Source of the DNA: Chrysomallon squamiferum
Taxonomy: Eukaryota > Mollusca > Gastropoda > Neomphalida > Peltospiridae
Length of the DNA stretch: 30,000 bases
NCBI GenBank assembly: GCA_012295275.1
Contig: CM022676.1
Span: 7,212,219-7,242,218 of the forward strand
Direction of reading: 5' to 3'
The notes beneath the pieces are model-generated. The model did not search any database. It saw only the letters and a list, made by a program, of their open reading frames with translations, and was not told the origin of the DNA. Numbering within the stretch: position 1 is the stretch's first letter; each line of letters begins with the position of its first letter. This document shows positions 20,761-29,630 of the stretch, piece after piece. A program made the translations under genes and the position numbers.

Positions 20761-21048
20761 CATGGACAGAGAGAGAAAAGAGAAAAACATGGAGAGAGGA
20801 AAAAAGAATGAAAGAAGGATGAATGATACTGAAGAGTAAATTTTTTCATTTATTCAATATATTTTTTTTTTTTTCAAATTTACTCTAAACCAATTTTTTC
20901 TTCTTCTTAATATTATTATTTTTATATATATTTTTTTATGATTATCTTTGTTATTATCACTTTCATTAAAATCATTGTGATTATTATCATCATTGTCATC
21001 ATCATTAAAGGTCATTGTCATCATTATTATGTATTGAACTATAGCAGC

Positions 21049-21051
<3 letters not shown>
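20761..21051. other. AT-rich DNA with degenerate TCA/TTA triplets
   Basis: A GA-rich piece (20767-20822), a T run near 20862-20874 and degenerate ATT/ATC triplets at 20938-21030. No gene. Confidence 0.55.

Positions 21052-21124
<73 letters not shown>
21052..21124 (+). repeat. (AC)n microsatellite, 73 bp
   Basis: An uninterrupted AC tract ending 23 bp before the X-box at 21148. Confidence 0.97.
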
Positions 21125-21129
<5 letters not shown>

Positions 21130-21147
21130 ACACACAGGAAATCGTTT

Positions 21148-21161
21148 GTTGCCATAGCAAC
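21148..21161. promoter_or_regulatory. Perfect RFX X-box palindrome
   Basis: GTTGCCATAGCAAC matches the RFX X-box consensus on both half-sites (GTTGCC and its near-complement AGCAAC) around a central AT. It lies in about 100 bp of complex sequence between (AC)n and poly(T). RFX factors control ciliary and, in vertebrates, MHC class II genes. No adjacent coding sequence is visible, so its target is unknown. Confidence 0.5.
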
Positions 21162-21470
21162 AGAACCTACAATAAGACTCTTTCTTGATTTTTGGTTGTA
21201 TTGCCAAAGCACTAAGCCACCCAAAAACGATTTTTTTTTTTTTTTTTTTTTCTTAATCTAGGATGATGCTTATTGATGTATTCAGTTTTGTCCTTGGGGT
21301 TTCAATTTAATCTTTGATTATTTCAGGTCTGATAAATAAAATATTTAAGAAATCAGGAGATGTGAAAAAAAAAATTACTAATAATGTCAATAGTGATAAT
21401 AGTTAACATCACTTTTCTTTTAGATGATAAAAGTGTGTGTATGACTTGGGTGCGAGTTTATCTGATTGTC

Positions 21471-21473
<3 letters not shown>
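21162..21473. other. Unique AT-rich sequence with poly(T)
   Basis: 21 T at 21231-21251. Nothing else recognisable. Confidence 0.55.
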
Positions 21474-21504
<31 letters not shown>

Positions 21505-21513
21505 TGTGTGTGT

Positions 21514-21547
<34 letters not shown>

Positions 21548-21830
21548 CTTTTTGTGTTACATTTCTTTGTATTTGTATGTGGTGTATTTGTAGTATGTGT
21601 GTGTCTTTTGTGTGTGTGTGTGTGTGTGTGTCTTTGTGTGTGTGTGTGTGTGTCTGTGTGTGTGTGTGTGTCTTTTTGTGTGTTTCTTTGTATTTGTTTG
21701 TTATGTGTATTTAGTGTGTGTGTGTGTGTGTGTCTGTGTGTGTGTTTTTTGTGTTATGTTTCTTTGTATTTGTATGTGTTATGTGTATTTAGGTGTGTGT
21801 GTGTGTGTGTCTTTGTGTGTATTTGTGTGT
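21474..21830 (+). repeat. GT-rich compound microsatellite with a longer-period substructure
   Basis: GT tracts alternate with a phrase like TTTCTTTGTATTTGTATGTG and a TGTATTTAG/TGTATTTGTAG block, at about 21560, 21685 and 21759. The region therefore also has a degenerate period of about 75-125 bp. The Cys-Val open frames are artefacts. Confidence 0.9.
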
Positions 21831-22011
21831 GTTTTTGATATTTTTTTTGTATTGTTTATTTAACATTTTGTATTTCTTTTTATTTTGGATTCTTTATAAA
21901 ATTTTTAATATTTTTATTTTTATTTGACTTTTTTTGATCTTTTTGTTGATTTTTTTTTTACTCTGCACTTAATCTGTTGATTCAGTTGTTCCACCACTTT
22001 CTGTCAAAAAA
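21831..22011. other. T-rich low-complexity DNA
   Basis: No gene; T-rich spacer between the GT-rich and CA-rich arms. Confidence 0.6.
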
Positions 22012-22136
22012 AACACACACATAGACACACAAACACACAAACACACACATACACACACACAGACACACACACACACACAGACAGACACACACACACACAA
22101 ACACCCATACAAACCACACACACACACACACAAACA
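22012..22136 (+). repeat. CA-rich microsatellite
   Basis: Imperfect CA with CAGA and CAAA variants. It is the approximate reverse complement of the GT-rich block at 21474-21830, with about 180 bp between. Confidence 0.95.
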
Positions 22137-22257
22137 CCTGATCAACTAAACTGCTCAAACCCTCTCACATCAACATCCACACACTCATTGCCCATTGATC
22201 ATCTAAAAACACATTACATTCATTCATTAACTCACAACATCCAATTCAAACACATTG

Positions 22258-22389
22258 CCACATTCCTCGCACATGTAACAAACCCAATTACAAACACATT
22301 ACCACATTCCTCGCACATGTAACAAACCCAATTACAAACACATTACCACATTCCTCGCACATGTAACAAACCCAATTACAAACACAGCA
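22258..22389 (+). repeat. 44-bp tandem repeat, three near-identical copies
   Basis: Units at 22258-22301, 22302-22345 and 22346-22389 begin CCACATTCCTCGCACATGTA and are identical except in the last bases of the third. Related but decayed words (AACACATTGCCACATT before, ACCACATCCAAACACATTAC after) suggest an older array that expanded again recently. There are no spacers, so it is not CRISPR-like. Confidence 0.95.
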
Positions 22390-22640
22390 TTACCACATCC
22401 AAACACATTACAAACACAGCTACGGCAGCAGCTAATCTCTTTTTTCTTTCTCTTTTCTGGGTGTTTTATTTTTATTTTATTTTTTTCATTATTTTGTTTT
22501 TTTTGTTCAATTTAAAATTCTCCACCAGATGTTTTAATTAATTAATCCTGTTCCCTGGATCCGACAGCAGCTGTTGTGTTAGCGAAGGCTCGGAAACCGG
22601 TCTACTGACCCAGTGTTGAGAGGTGACACACACAGCAGTG
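22390..22640. other. Mixed sequence leading into the 107-bp array
   Basis: T-rich DNA to about 22535, then 100 bp of balanced sequence (GGATCCGACAGCAGCTGTTG near 22557, containing the palindrome CAGCAGCTGTTG region). No gene. Confidence 0.5.
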
Positions 22641-23218
22641 CTCGGTCTCAATTGCAAATGTCTGCTGCTTGTAGCAGGAAAACAGACTTAAAGGTACCAG
22701 TCCAGTGGATGAGAAAAGCTTTAGAAACATAGAAACAGTTGCAAAGTAGTATCCATGGCAACCTGTTGTCCGGTGAATGAGAAAAATTAGAAACAAAGTG
22801 TATCCATGTTGCAAATGTCTGCTTGTAGCAGAAAACAGACTTAAAGGTACCAGTCCGGTTTGATGAGAAAAACTTTACAAACAGTTGTAGTAGTGTCCAT
22901 GGCAACCTGTTGCAAATTACAAATGTCTGCTTGTAGCAGGAAAACAGACTTAAAGGTACCAGTCCAGTGGATGAGAAAAAAACTTTTGAAACAGTTGTAG
23001 TAGTGTCCATGGCAACCTGTGCAAAGCAAATGTCTGCTAGTATTAGGAAACAGACTTAAAGGTACCAGTCCAGTGGATGAAAAACTTTAGAAACAGTTGT
23101 AGTAGTGTCCATGGCAACCTGTCGCAAATTGCAAATGTCTGCTTGTTTTAGGAAAGAGACTTAAAGGTACCAGTCCGGACAACAGACAAACGGTGTGGTC
23201 ATATATCCATGGCAACCT
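22641..23218 (+). repeat. 107-bp minisatellite, five units, each with an RFX-like site
   Basis: CAGACTTAAAGGTACCAGTC starts at 22683, 22836, 22945 and 23051; a variant starts near 23156. Offsets are 153, 109, 106 and 105 bp; the first unit carries an extra 45 bp. Each unit also has GCAAATGTCTGCTTGT, GTGGATGAGAAAA, AACAGTTGTAGTAG and TCCATGGCAACC. The TCCATGGCAAC block ends at 22762, 22906, 23016, 23118 and 23216. The period is not a steady multiple of three; minus-strand open frames across it shift frame between units and are not taken as genes. Confidence 0.92.
22893..23118. promoter_or_regulatory. Recurrent GTGTCCATGGCAAC (RFX-like) sites in the 107-bp units
   Basis: GTGTCCATGGCAAC at 22893-22906, 23003-23016 and 23105-23118 keeps one perfect RFX half-site (GGCAAC, reverse GTTGCC) and a weaker second half. 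Variants GTATCCATGGCAAC (22749-22762) and TATCCATGGCAAC (to 23216) lie in the flanking units. It may simply hitch-hike on the repeat. Confidence 0.35.
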
Positions 23219-23424
23219 ACCACGGCAACAGTGATGGGCAGGAGAAATTAAGTGTTCATGTTTGACTGTTGATATAAAACAGATAGATGCTGGATGTAAT
23301 TGGTCTGGAGTTTTTGAATACATTGATTTTTAATTCAGTTGAAGAAGCCTGGGAGGAGATAAACTGTATAGATTTATAGTTTTAAACTTTATTATGTATA
23401 TACAGCTTTAATGAGGGTAGATAT
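23219..23424. other. Unique sequence between arrays
   Basis: CCACGGCAACAGTGATGGG near 23220 resembles GTGATGGGTGCCACGGCAAC at 9769-9788 with the two halves in reverse order. No gene is seen. Confidence 0.45.
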
Positions 23425-24430
23425 ATAGTATAGAGACAGAGAAAGGGAGATATACAGACTATATAGTGAGATAGATGGAGAGACAGAGAAAGGGAGATAT
23501 ACAGACTATATAGTGAGATAGATGGAGAGACAGAGACAAAGGGAGATATACAGACTATATAGTGAGATAGATGGAGAGACAGAGAGAAAGGGAGAGATAC
23601 AGACTATATAGTGAGATAGATGGAGAGACAGAGAAAGGGAGAGATACAGACTATGTAGTGAGATAGATGGAGAGAGAGAGAAAGGGAGAGATACAGACTA
23701 TATAGTGAGATAGATGGAGAGAGAAAGGGAGATATACAGACTATATAGTGAGATAGATGGAGTGACAGAGAGAAAGGGAGAGATACAGACTTTATAGTGA
23801 GATAGATGGAGAGAGAGAGAAAAGGGAGATATACAGACTATATAGTGAGATAGATGGAGAGACAGAGAGAAAGGGAGAGATACAGACTATATAGTGAGAT
23901 AGATGGAGAGATAGATGGAGAGAGAGAGAAAGGGAGATATACAGACTATATAGTGAGATAGATGGAGAGACAGAGAGAAAGGGAGAGATACAGACTATAT
24001 AGTGAGATAGATGGAGAGAGAGAGAGAAAGGGAGATATACAGACTATATAGTGAGATAGATGGAGAGACAGAGAGAAAGGGAGAGATACAGATGGAGTGA
24101 GATAGATGGAGAGACAGAGAAAGGGAGAGATACAGACTACAGAGTGAGATAGATGGAGAGACAGAGAGAAAGGGAGAGATACAGACTAGAGTGAGATAGA
24201 TGGAGAGAGAGAAAGGGAGAGATACAAACTATAGAGTGAGATAGATGGAGTGACAGAGAGAAAGGGAGAGATACAGACTATAGAGTGAGATAGATGGAGA
24301 GAAAGGGAGAGAGAAAGGGAGATAGATGGAGAGAGAGAGGAGAGAAAAGACTAAATAGAGATAGATGAGAGAAGAGAAAGGGAGAGATACAGACTATATA
24401 GCTAGATAGATAGAGAGACAGAGAAAGAGA
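23425..24430 (+). repeat. 49-bp GA-rich minisatellite, about 19 units
   Basis: The unit contains ATACAGACTATATAGTGAGA, TAGATGGAGAGACAGAG and AAAGGGAGA. ACAGACT-type anchors occur at 23454, 23501, 23550, 23599, 23646, 23693, 23736, 23785, 23833, 23882, 23941, 23990, 24039, 24088, 24132, 24181, 24224, 24273 and 24389. The usual spacing is 49 bp, with 43-48 where a GAGACA or GA word is lost and 59 where TAGATGGAGA is duplicated. Similarity decays towards the right end. Confidence 0.95.
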
Positions 24431-24755
24431 AAGGGACAGAATGGAGAGAGAGGAAAAGAGAAATAGGTTAAGAGAAAGATAAAGAATGAGAAAGAGAGAG
24501 AAAGAAAGATAAGAAGAGAAATAGAGAGGAAAAAAGGAGACAGGTTAAAAACGAAAGAAAGACAGAAAGAAAAATAGAGGAAAAGACAGAGGAAGAATGA
24601 AAAAAGAAAAAAGAAAGAAATAGAGAATTAGAAAATGAGAAAAGAAAGAAATAGAGAATTAGAAAATGAGAAAAATCAGAGTGAGAGAGAGAGTAACAGA
24701 AAGACAGAGAGAGAGAGTGGCACAGAGAAAGAGAGAGAGAAAAAGATAAAGAACA
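24431..24755 (+). repeat. Purine-rich low-complexity tract
   Basis: Over 300 bp almost entirely of A and G, continuing out of the 49-bp array. It contains a 31-bp duplication (24609-24670) with GAAATAGAGAATTAGAAAAT in both copies. The minus-strand open frame at 24468-24785 (Ser-Leu-Phe-rich) is an artefact of the pyrimidine strand. Confidence 0.9.
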
Positions 24756-25564
24756 GTTCCTAATCTCAACATTTTCAGCAATCACAACATCACAATAGAT
24801 TCATCACAAACCCAGCTGATGCTTTTATTTTTAGAACAAGCCAATAATAAACAAAAACTAAAAAATTCAAAGTGAAAACCTACGTAATCCCATTTTAGTT
24901 AATTATCCACAACATAATTCATTTTCCTCAAATAAATTTTTATATCTTTTGATGTGTTCAGTTCCTCCACTTTGATAAAAGGTTAAAAGCATTTATCTGC
25001 ACAAGATTTTTATTATTTTTATAAATAGTTCATTTCTGGAGGAAGCAAAAGTTAAAAAGAAAATTAAGTACGGTATTTTATGTTTAGTATTGACATTAAA
25101 CTTTTCTTTCTTCTGTTACTAGTTGAAAAAAAAAAAAAAAAAAAAACTAAGAGATTGAGTATTTTTTTTATTTTTATTAATCCTTTTGTTATATATCTGT
25201 AGGTAAAAGAAAATTCAGAAATAAAATTAAGTAGTATATTTTTTGGTTAACTGTTGCATAATTAAATTTTTATGACGTAAATAGAAATAAAAATGAAAAT
25301 TCAGGAGTCAGTTTGTTAGATGTTTGTGTTTTTATTGTTTAGTATGTTTCTGATGGAAAAACAAATTTAAAGAACACTGAAAATGTAAATTATGTTCATG
25401 CTATGATTCTTAACTGGTAGTAATGAAAAAAAAAAAAAAAAAAAAAAATAAGTAAATTTAAACTTTATGAAGCTGAAATGCTATAACTTAATTATTACAA
25501 ATATAATTCTGACCTTCACTTTTCTATCCTATCATCTTTAACAAATGGAAAAACATTGAGTTGT
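24756..25564. other. AT-rich DNA with poly(A) tracts
   Basis: A runs at 25126-25146 (21) and 25426-25448 (23). The rest is unique AT-rich sequence with no recognisable gene. Confidence 0.6.
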
Positions 25565-25775
25565 AAAAACAATATCTGATCCTTTGTATCAAAATGTCAT
25601 CAGTCTGGTACAATTTCTGGGTATCAAAAATTTCATATAGTTCTTCTGTAGCACAAAGCTTTACTTTTAAAGTCACAGTACATCCAGTTATATCAGAATC
25701 TCTGGTGTATTGTGTCACATTTTCATCAGTCCAGTTCAATGCTTGGGTGTCATCTGCTTCTATCATAGATAAAAT
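25565..25775 (+). repeat. 117-bp family A, nearly two units, direct
   Basis: AGTTATATCAGAATCTCTGG at 25686 is the family anchor, preceded by ATAGTTCTTCTGTAGCACAAAGCTTTACTTTTAAAGTC-type sequence (25637-25673) and followed by TCACATTTTCATCAGTCCAG and GGGTGTCATCTGCTTCTATC. A partial upstream unit begins near 25565. It matches 4861-5440 and 26748-26880 in the same orientation. Confidence 0.83.
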
Positions 25776-26004
25776 TTTAGATTAAGATAACCACAGTTTT
25801 TCTGACATGGGCAGAAATATCAGTTCTTTAGTGTAAGTGACCATTTTTGTTACAAAATCCAGTTCCAGTTTGGTTTTGTACATTTTTACTGAAAGATTTG
25901 AAAACATGGACATGTTTATATATCACAAAATGTATACAGATTATGGGGTATAGTATTCCAAAAACATCTAATAGCTGATTGTTGTGTTGGGTTTTATTAA
26001 ATAA
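25776..26004. other. Unique AT-rich sequence
   Basis: Nothing recognisable. Confidence 0.5.
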
Positions 26005-26165
26005 TCATTCATTTGTTCATTCATTGATCCATTCATTTACTTGTTCTTTCATTCATTCATTTATCTGTCTATTCATTCATTTTTCCATCCATCCACTAAT
26101 TTATTCATTCATTCATTTGTCCATCCATCCATCCATCCATTAATTCATTCATTCATTACCATTCC
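26005..26165 (+). repeat. ATTC/ATCC tetranucleotide region
   Basis: Imperfect ATTC and CATT tetranucleotides with (ATCC)n cores at 26084-26095 and 26120-26138. Confidence 0.93.
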
Positions 26166-26640
26166 AGTTAATATATTATGGAATCAAAGATTTTTACATT
26201 TCGAAATTGTGACTTAAAAAGTGAAACACTGTTGTTTTTTTTTTTTCTGAATTTCAAAGAAAAAAAAATTCACCCAACCCAACCCTTCCCTTTTTAAAAA
26301 GTGATCAAAATCCTTGATTAATGGAGAAAGACAAAAATTTCTAAATAATGACGGGCTTAAAGAAAAAAAAAAGAAATGAGAAGAAATCAGACTGTGTGTG
26401 TTTTAATTGATCTTTCTCACTCTTCCATGTGCTGCTATTAGAAAACGGCATCAAGGGAGATAAAGCGGAATGAAAAGTTAAGCTGACTTGCAAAGGGAGG
26501 TAATCCTGCTTAAATACCTGTGTAATGCGGGGGTTTGGTTTTGTCATTAGAGAGAGGCTTGTTAAATTTGAGTTTCCAGGCGAATCTGTCAGAAAGGTAT
26601 AAATCAATGTCTGCCAGAAGTGAGATTGGTGGAATCTTTC
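26166..26640. other. Complex segment with a repeated AAGGGAGRTAA motif
   Basis: After A/T-rich DNA to about 26385, the segment 26390-26640 is balanced and unique. AAGGGAGATAA (26453-26463) and AAAGGGAGGTAA (26492-26503) lie 40 bp apart. From memory, motifs of this type are common in dispersed repeats of gastropods and bivalves, which is part of why I favour a mollusc. A minus-strand open frame (26341-26649) has no recognisable relative and is not called a gene. Confidence 0.4.
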
Positions 26641-26747
26641 CATTTTCATTTATTTGTTTGTTCATTTGTTTGTTTGTTTGTTTGTTCGTTTACTTACTGA
26701 TTTTCTTATTTATTTATTTATTTATTTAGTTAGTTTAGTTAGTTAAT
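26641..26747 (+). repeat. (TTTG)n then (TTTA)n tetranucleotides
   Basis: TTTG copies at about 26651-26690, TTTA copies at 26706-26727, then TTAG words to 26745. Confidence 0.92.
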
Positions 26748-26880
26748 TTTGTATTAGAAGTTATAATATATCTAGTTATGACAGAATCTCTGGTATAACA
26801 CATTTTTTTTCATCAGTTCAGTTCAGTGTTTGGGTATCATCTATTTCTGTCATGGTTCAAAATTGTAGCTTTACATGACA
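26748..26880 (+). repeat. 117-bp family A, one unit, direct
   Basis: AGAAGTTATAATATATCTAG starts it, followed by the AGTTATGACAGAATCTCTGG anchor (26774) and GGGTATCATCTATTTCTGTC near 26832. It abuts a TTTA/TTAG microsatellite directly on its left. Confidence 0.8.
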
Positions 26881-27149
26881 TCCAGTAGTGGATATACTTA
26901 GTGATTGAATTTCAACAATTCTAATTTTATTTATTTTATTTTTATTTATTTATTTGTCTATTTATTCATTTATATATTTTATGCATTTTCCTGCTTAATT
27001 TATTCTTTCCTTTTCAAATTTTAATTTATTTATTTTAAAGAAATGTTTTGAATTTGTTTCCTTTTTGTGCAATTTAAAAAAAAAAAAAAAAAAAATTTGA
27101 ACCTTTTAATGATTTTAGTTTTTATTTTAATTTTGTAAAGTTTTATTTT
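26881..27149. repeat. TTTA-rich low-complexity DNA and poly(A)
   Basis: ATTT/TTTA words at 26925-27040 and A20 at 27076-27095. No gene. Confidence 0.7.
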
Positions 27150-28530
27150 ATACACACTGTTTTCCTAAAGACAAAATACAATTACTTAACAGACATTTGT
27201 CTGAACTTTAGTGTTGTACCCTTGCAGTAGCACTTTCCTGAGTACCAGGTACAATTACATCAACAGACGTCTGTTGAATTCATGAACCAGCTTCCCAAAC
27301 ACTAAATACACTTAATTTAAAATTGATCTGTTGAGTTTAGTCCTGAACATAATTATATCTAAGTACTGTTTTCTCAAAGACAAATATGGTTACTATAACA
27401 GCCTTCTTACAATATATAAATACTGCTTTCCTTAAGTCTGAATACACCTAACCACTGAGATTAGCTCTGTTTAGTTACTATAACAGCCTTCTATTGAATT
27501 CAGTTGTAGCTCCAGCCATACTTAAATACAGCTTTCTCCAGAACTAAGCAGCATTACTCTAACTACCTTCTGGTGATTTCTGTTCCATGCTAGTACCATA
27601 CATAAGTATTGCTTTTCCAAAGACTAAATACTTACTTTAATATCCTTCAGTTTTACCTATAAATAGTACAGCTTTCCTGAAAACTAAATACAGTTAACAG
27701 CCTTTTTTGTTGTACCCATTACAACACAAATGCTGCTTTCTTGAAGGCTACATAAAGTTACTGAAACAAACTTTGACTGAAATTAGTTCTGTACATATGC
27801 TTACTTTGTTCAATGCACAGATACTACTTTCTTGATTTCTAAATATAGTTACTATAGCACCCATTGGCTAAATTTAATTCTGTACCATATAGTCTAAATA
27901 TATTTATACCAGACATTTGCTGAATTTGGTTCTGTACCATACAAATACTACTTTCTTGATGTCTAAATACATTTACTAAAGCAGGCATTTCCTGAATTTA
28001 GTTCTGCACCCTGTAATAAATTAATACTACTTTCCCTAAGACTAAGTTACTTTAACAGTCTTCTGTTGTACCCATAAAATACATAAATACTATTTTCCAA
28101 AAGACAAGATACAGTCACTTTCATAGTGTTGTATTGAATTTATTGTAAATACTTCTTCTACTGAATTTAGTGCTGTATTCATATAATAACATTCTACATA
28201 TAATACAAGTCTAAATACAGTTACTATAACAACCTTCTGCTGAATGGTGTCCTGGACCAGTAATATATAAATACTAATTTCCTTGAGACTGAACACAATT
28301 ACATTAAGTCTTCTTTTGAACGTAGTGAAATACTATTTTCCTGGACCTAATTACAGTTAGTTTGTCAACCGTCTGCTGAAAGTAGTTCCTATACACACAC
28401 ATCTATATAACTACTATTTTCCACAAGACTAAATACAGTTACTTTAAGTCTTCTTTTGAATTTAGTGTAAATACCATTTTCCTGTAGACTAAATACAGTT
28501 ACATTAACAACCTCCTGTTGAATGTCAACC
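27150..28530 (+). repeat. About 80-bp minisatellite (family E), about 17 degenerate units
   Basis: Units contain TACTACTTTCCTGAAGACTA, AATACAGTTACTATAACAGC and CTTCTGTTGAATTTAGTTCT in that order. The CTTTCCTGAAGAC-like block recurs at about 27161, 27229, 27290, 27367, 27427, 27531, 27611, 27671, 27732, 27826, 27950, 28030, 28092, 28276, 28334, 28419 and 28478, averaging near 80 bp. Divergence is high throughout. ACTATAACAG is reminiscent of AGTTATAACAGAATCTC in family A. Stops occur in every frame over the array. Confidence 0.85.
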
Positions 28531-28800
28531 AGGACTAATGTGTGGCTTAATTGAAAGTCCTGCCGTGAATACGAATCAGCTTGTGTTTCTTCCATGTCAA
28601 CACAGCGGTCATCTGTGGTCATCTCCAGAGTGTCTGACCCCTGCTGATTACAATACTGACCTATATGAGTGTCCAGGAAGCGATGACCATACCCTTGAGT
28701 TAATCATATTATGTCCTGATTTTTCTAGCTGTCTCTGGAAATATGGCTGGAAATATGGCTGGCTAGTTTGGAAATGTGTTTTTACTGTCTGGTGATGTTA
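28531..28800. other. Complex segment after the 80-bp array
   Basis: Balanced sequence without simple repeats except two copies of GGAAATATGGCT at 28737-28760. A plus-strand open frame of 85 codons (28538-28795) has six or more cysteines (LPCQ, PECL, YECPG, LCPDFSSCLW) and is not repeat-derived in most of its length. I do not recognise it, and no splice or start context supports it. It could be chance. Confidence 0.35.
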
Positions 28801-28916
28801 AGAATGCTGGATGGGTTGTGGATTATGACTTGTTATTTTTAATAATAGGTTCTTTTTTTTTATTTTTTTTTTTTTTTTAGAATTAAGGATTAAAAATAGA
28901 ACATAATTATGTTTAC
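28801..28916. repeat. T-rich low-complexity DNA
   Basis: T runs at 28853-28860 and 28863-28878. No gene. Confidence 0.7.
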
Positions 28917-28963
28917 TCATCATCATCAGCTAATATCATCATCATCATCATCATCATCATTAA
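28917..28963 (+). repeat. (TCA)n microsatellite, interrupted
   Basis: TCA copies broken by GCTAATA near 28928; the pure part is 28936-28960. Confidence 0.92.
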
Positions 28964-29130
28964 TGATACCATTAATATCCTGTTTGTCATTTTCATGTCT
29001 TTAATGCTTTTACTTCTGATACTATTACTGCAAGTCTGTCACTATTTCTTTAAGTAACTGTATTTAGTGTTAGGGAAGACAGTATTTATAAGTGTAGTGG
29101 TCCATTATGATTACACTATGGTTAGAACAG
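28964..29130. other. Unique AT-rich sequence
   Basis: Nothing recognisable. Confidence 0.5.
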
Positions 29131-29260
29131 CTACTACTACTACTACTATTACTACTTCAATTACTACTACCACTACTACTACTACAGCTGCTGCTGCTAC
29201 TTCTAGTACTCTACTAGAGTTACAGTATTGTTATTACTCTTATTACTATTACCAAGAATA
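29131..29260 (+). repeat. TAC/TAT/GCT triplet repeat region
   Basis: Degenerate TAC triplets with a GCTGCTGCTGCT core near 29186. It is similar in style to the tails of the 8720-9290 repeat. Confidence 0.9.
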
Positions 29261-29320
29261 GTCCCATTTTCCTATTTTCTTTAATTTAAAAAAGATATAT
29301 ACATCAAAACTTCAAATTTT

Positions 29321-29409
29321 TCAGTTTTTCTTTCTTCTCTTTCCTTCCTTCCTTTCTTTCTTCCTTCCATTTTTCTTTCTTTCTTTTTTTCTTTCTTTCT
29401 TTCTTTCCT
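29321..29409 (+). repeat. CTTT/CCTT pyrimidine-rich microsatellite
   Basis: Imperfect CTTT and CCTT tetranucleotides; the final CTTT run is at 29390-29407. Confidence 0.93.
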
Positions 29410-29593
29410 GTTTATTTTTTAAAACTTTATTCTTCTACCTACATCAACAACAAAAAACCCAGATCAGATTAACCAAGCATTGCCTTGATTTCTGACAAAA
29501 CTCAATCATTAAACGAAAACGTCAACGTTCGTCTCTCAAATCTGTTTCACTCTTTACTGCCCCAAGGAGAGAGAAGAAAAAAAACAACAACGA

Positions 29594-29630
29594 GAAGAAG
29601 AAGAAGAAGAAGAAGAAGAAGAAGAAGAAA
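29594..29630 (+). repeat. (GAA)n trinucleotide microsatellite
   Basis: About twelve GAA copies, uninterrupted. GAA tracts are known to form triplex structures when long; this one is short. Confidence 0.95.

Noticed and set aside
22258-22389. CRISPR-like array
   Set aside because: Repeats are contiguous with no unique spacers, and the surrounding DNA is eukaryotic in character.
22602-23323. Minus-strand repeated peptide (GTFKSVF, CHGHYYN) as a repeat protein gene
   Set aside because: The peptide repeats only because the DNA repeats. Unit lengths of 105, 106, 109 and 153 bp shift the frame between units, so the same peptide is not maintained in one frame.
26341-26649. 102-codon minus-strand frame as a gene
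   Set aside because: It is partly made of poly-T derived phenylalanine and has no recognisable domain.
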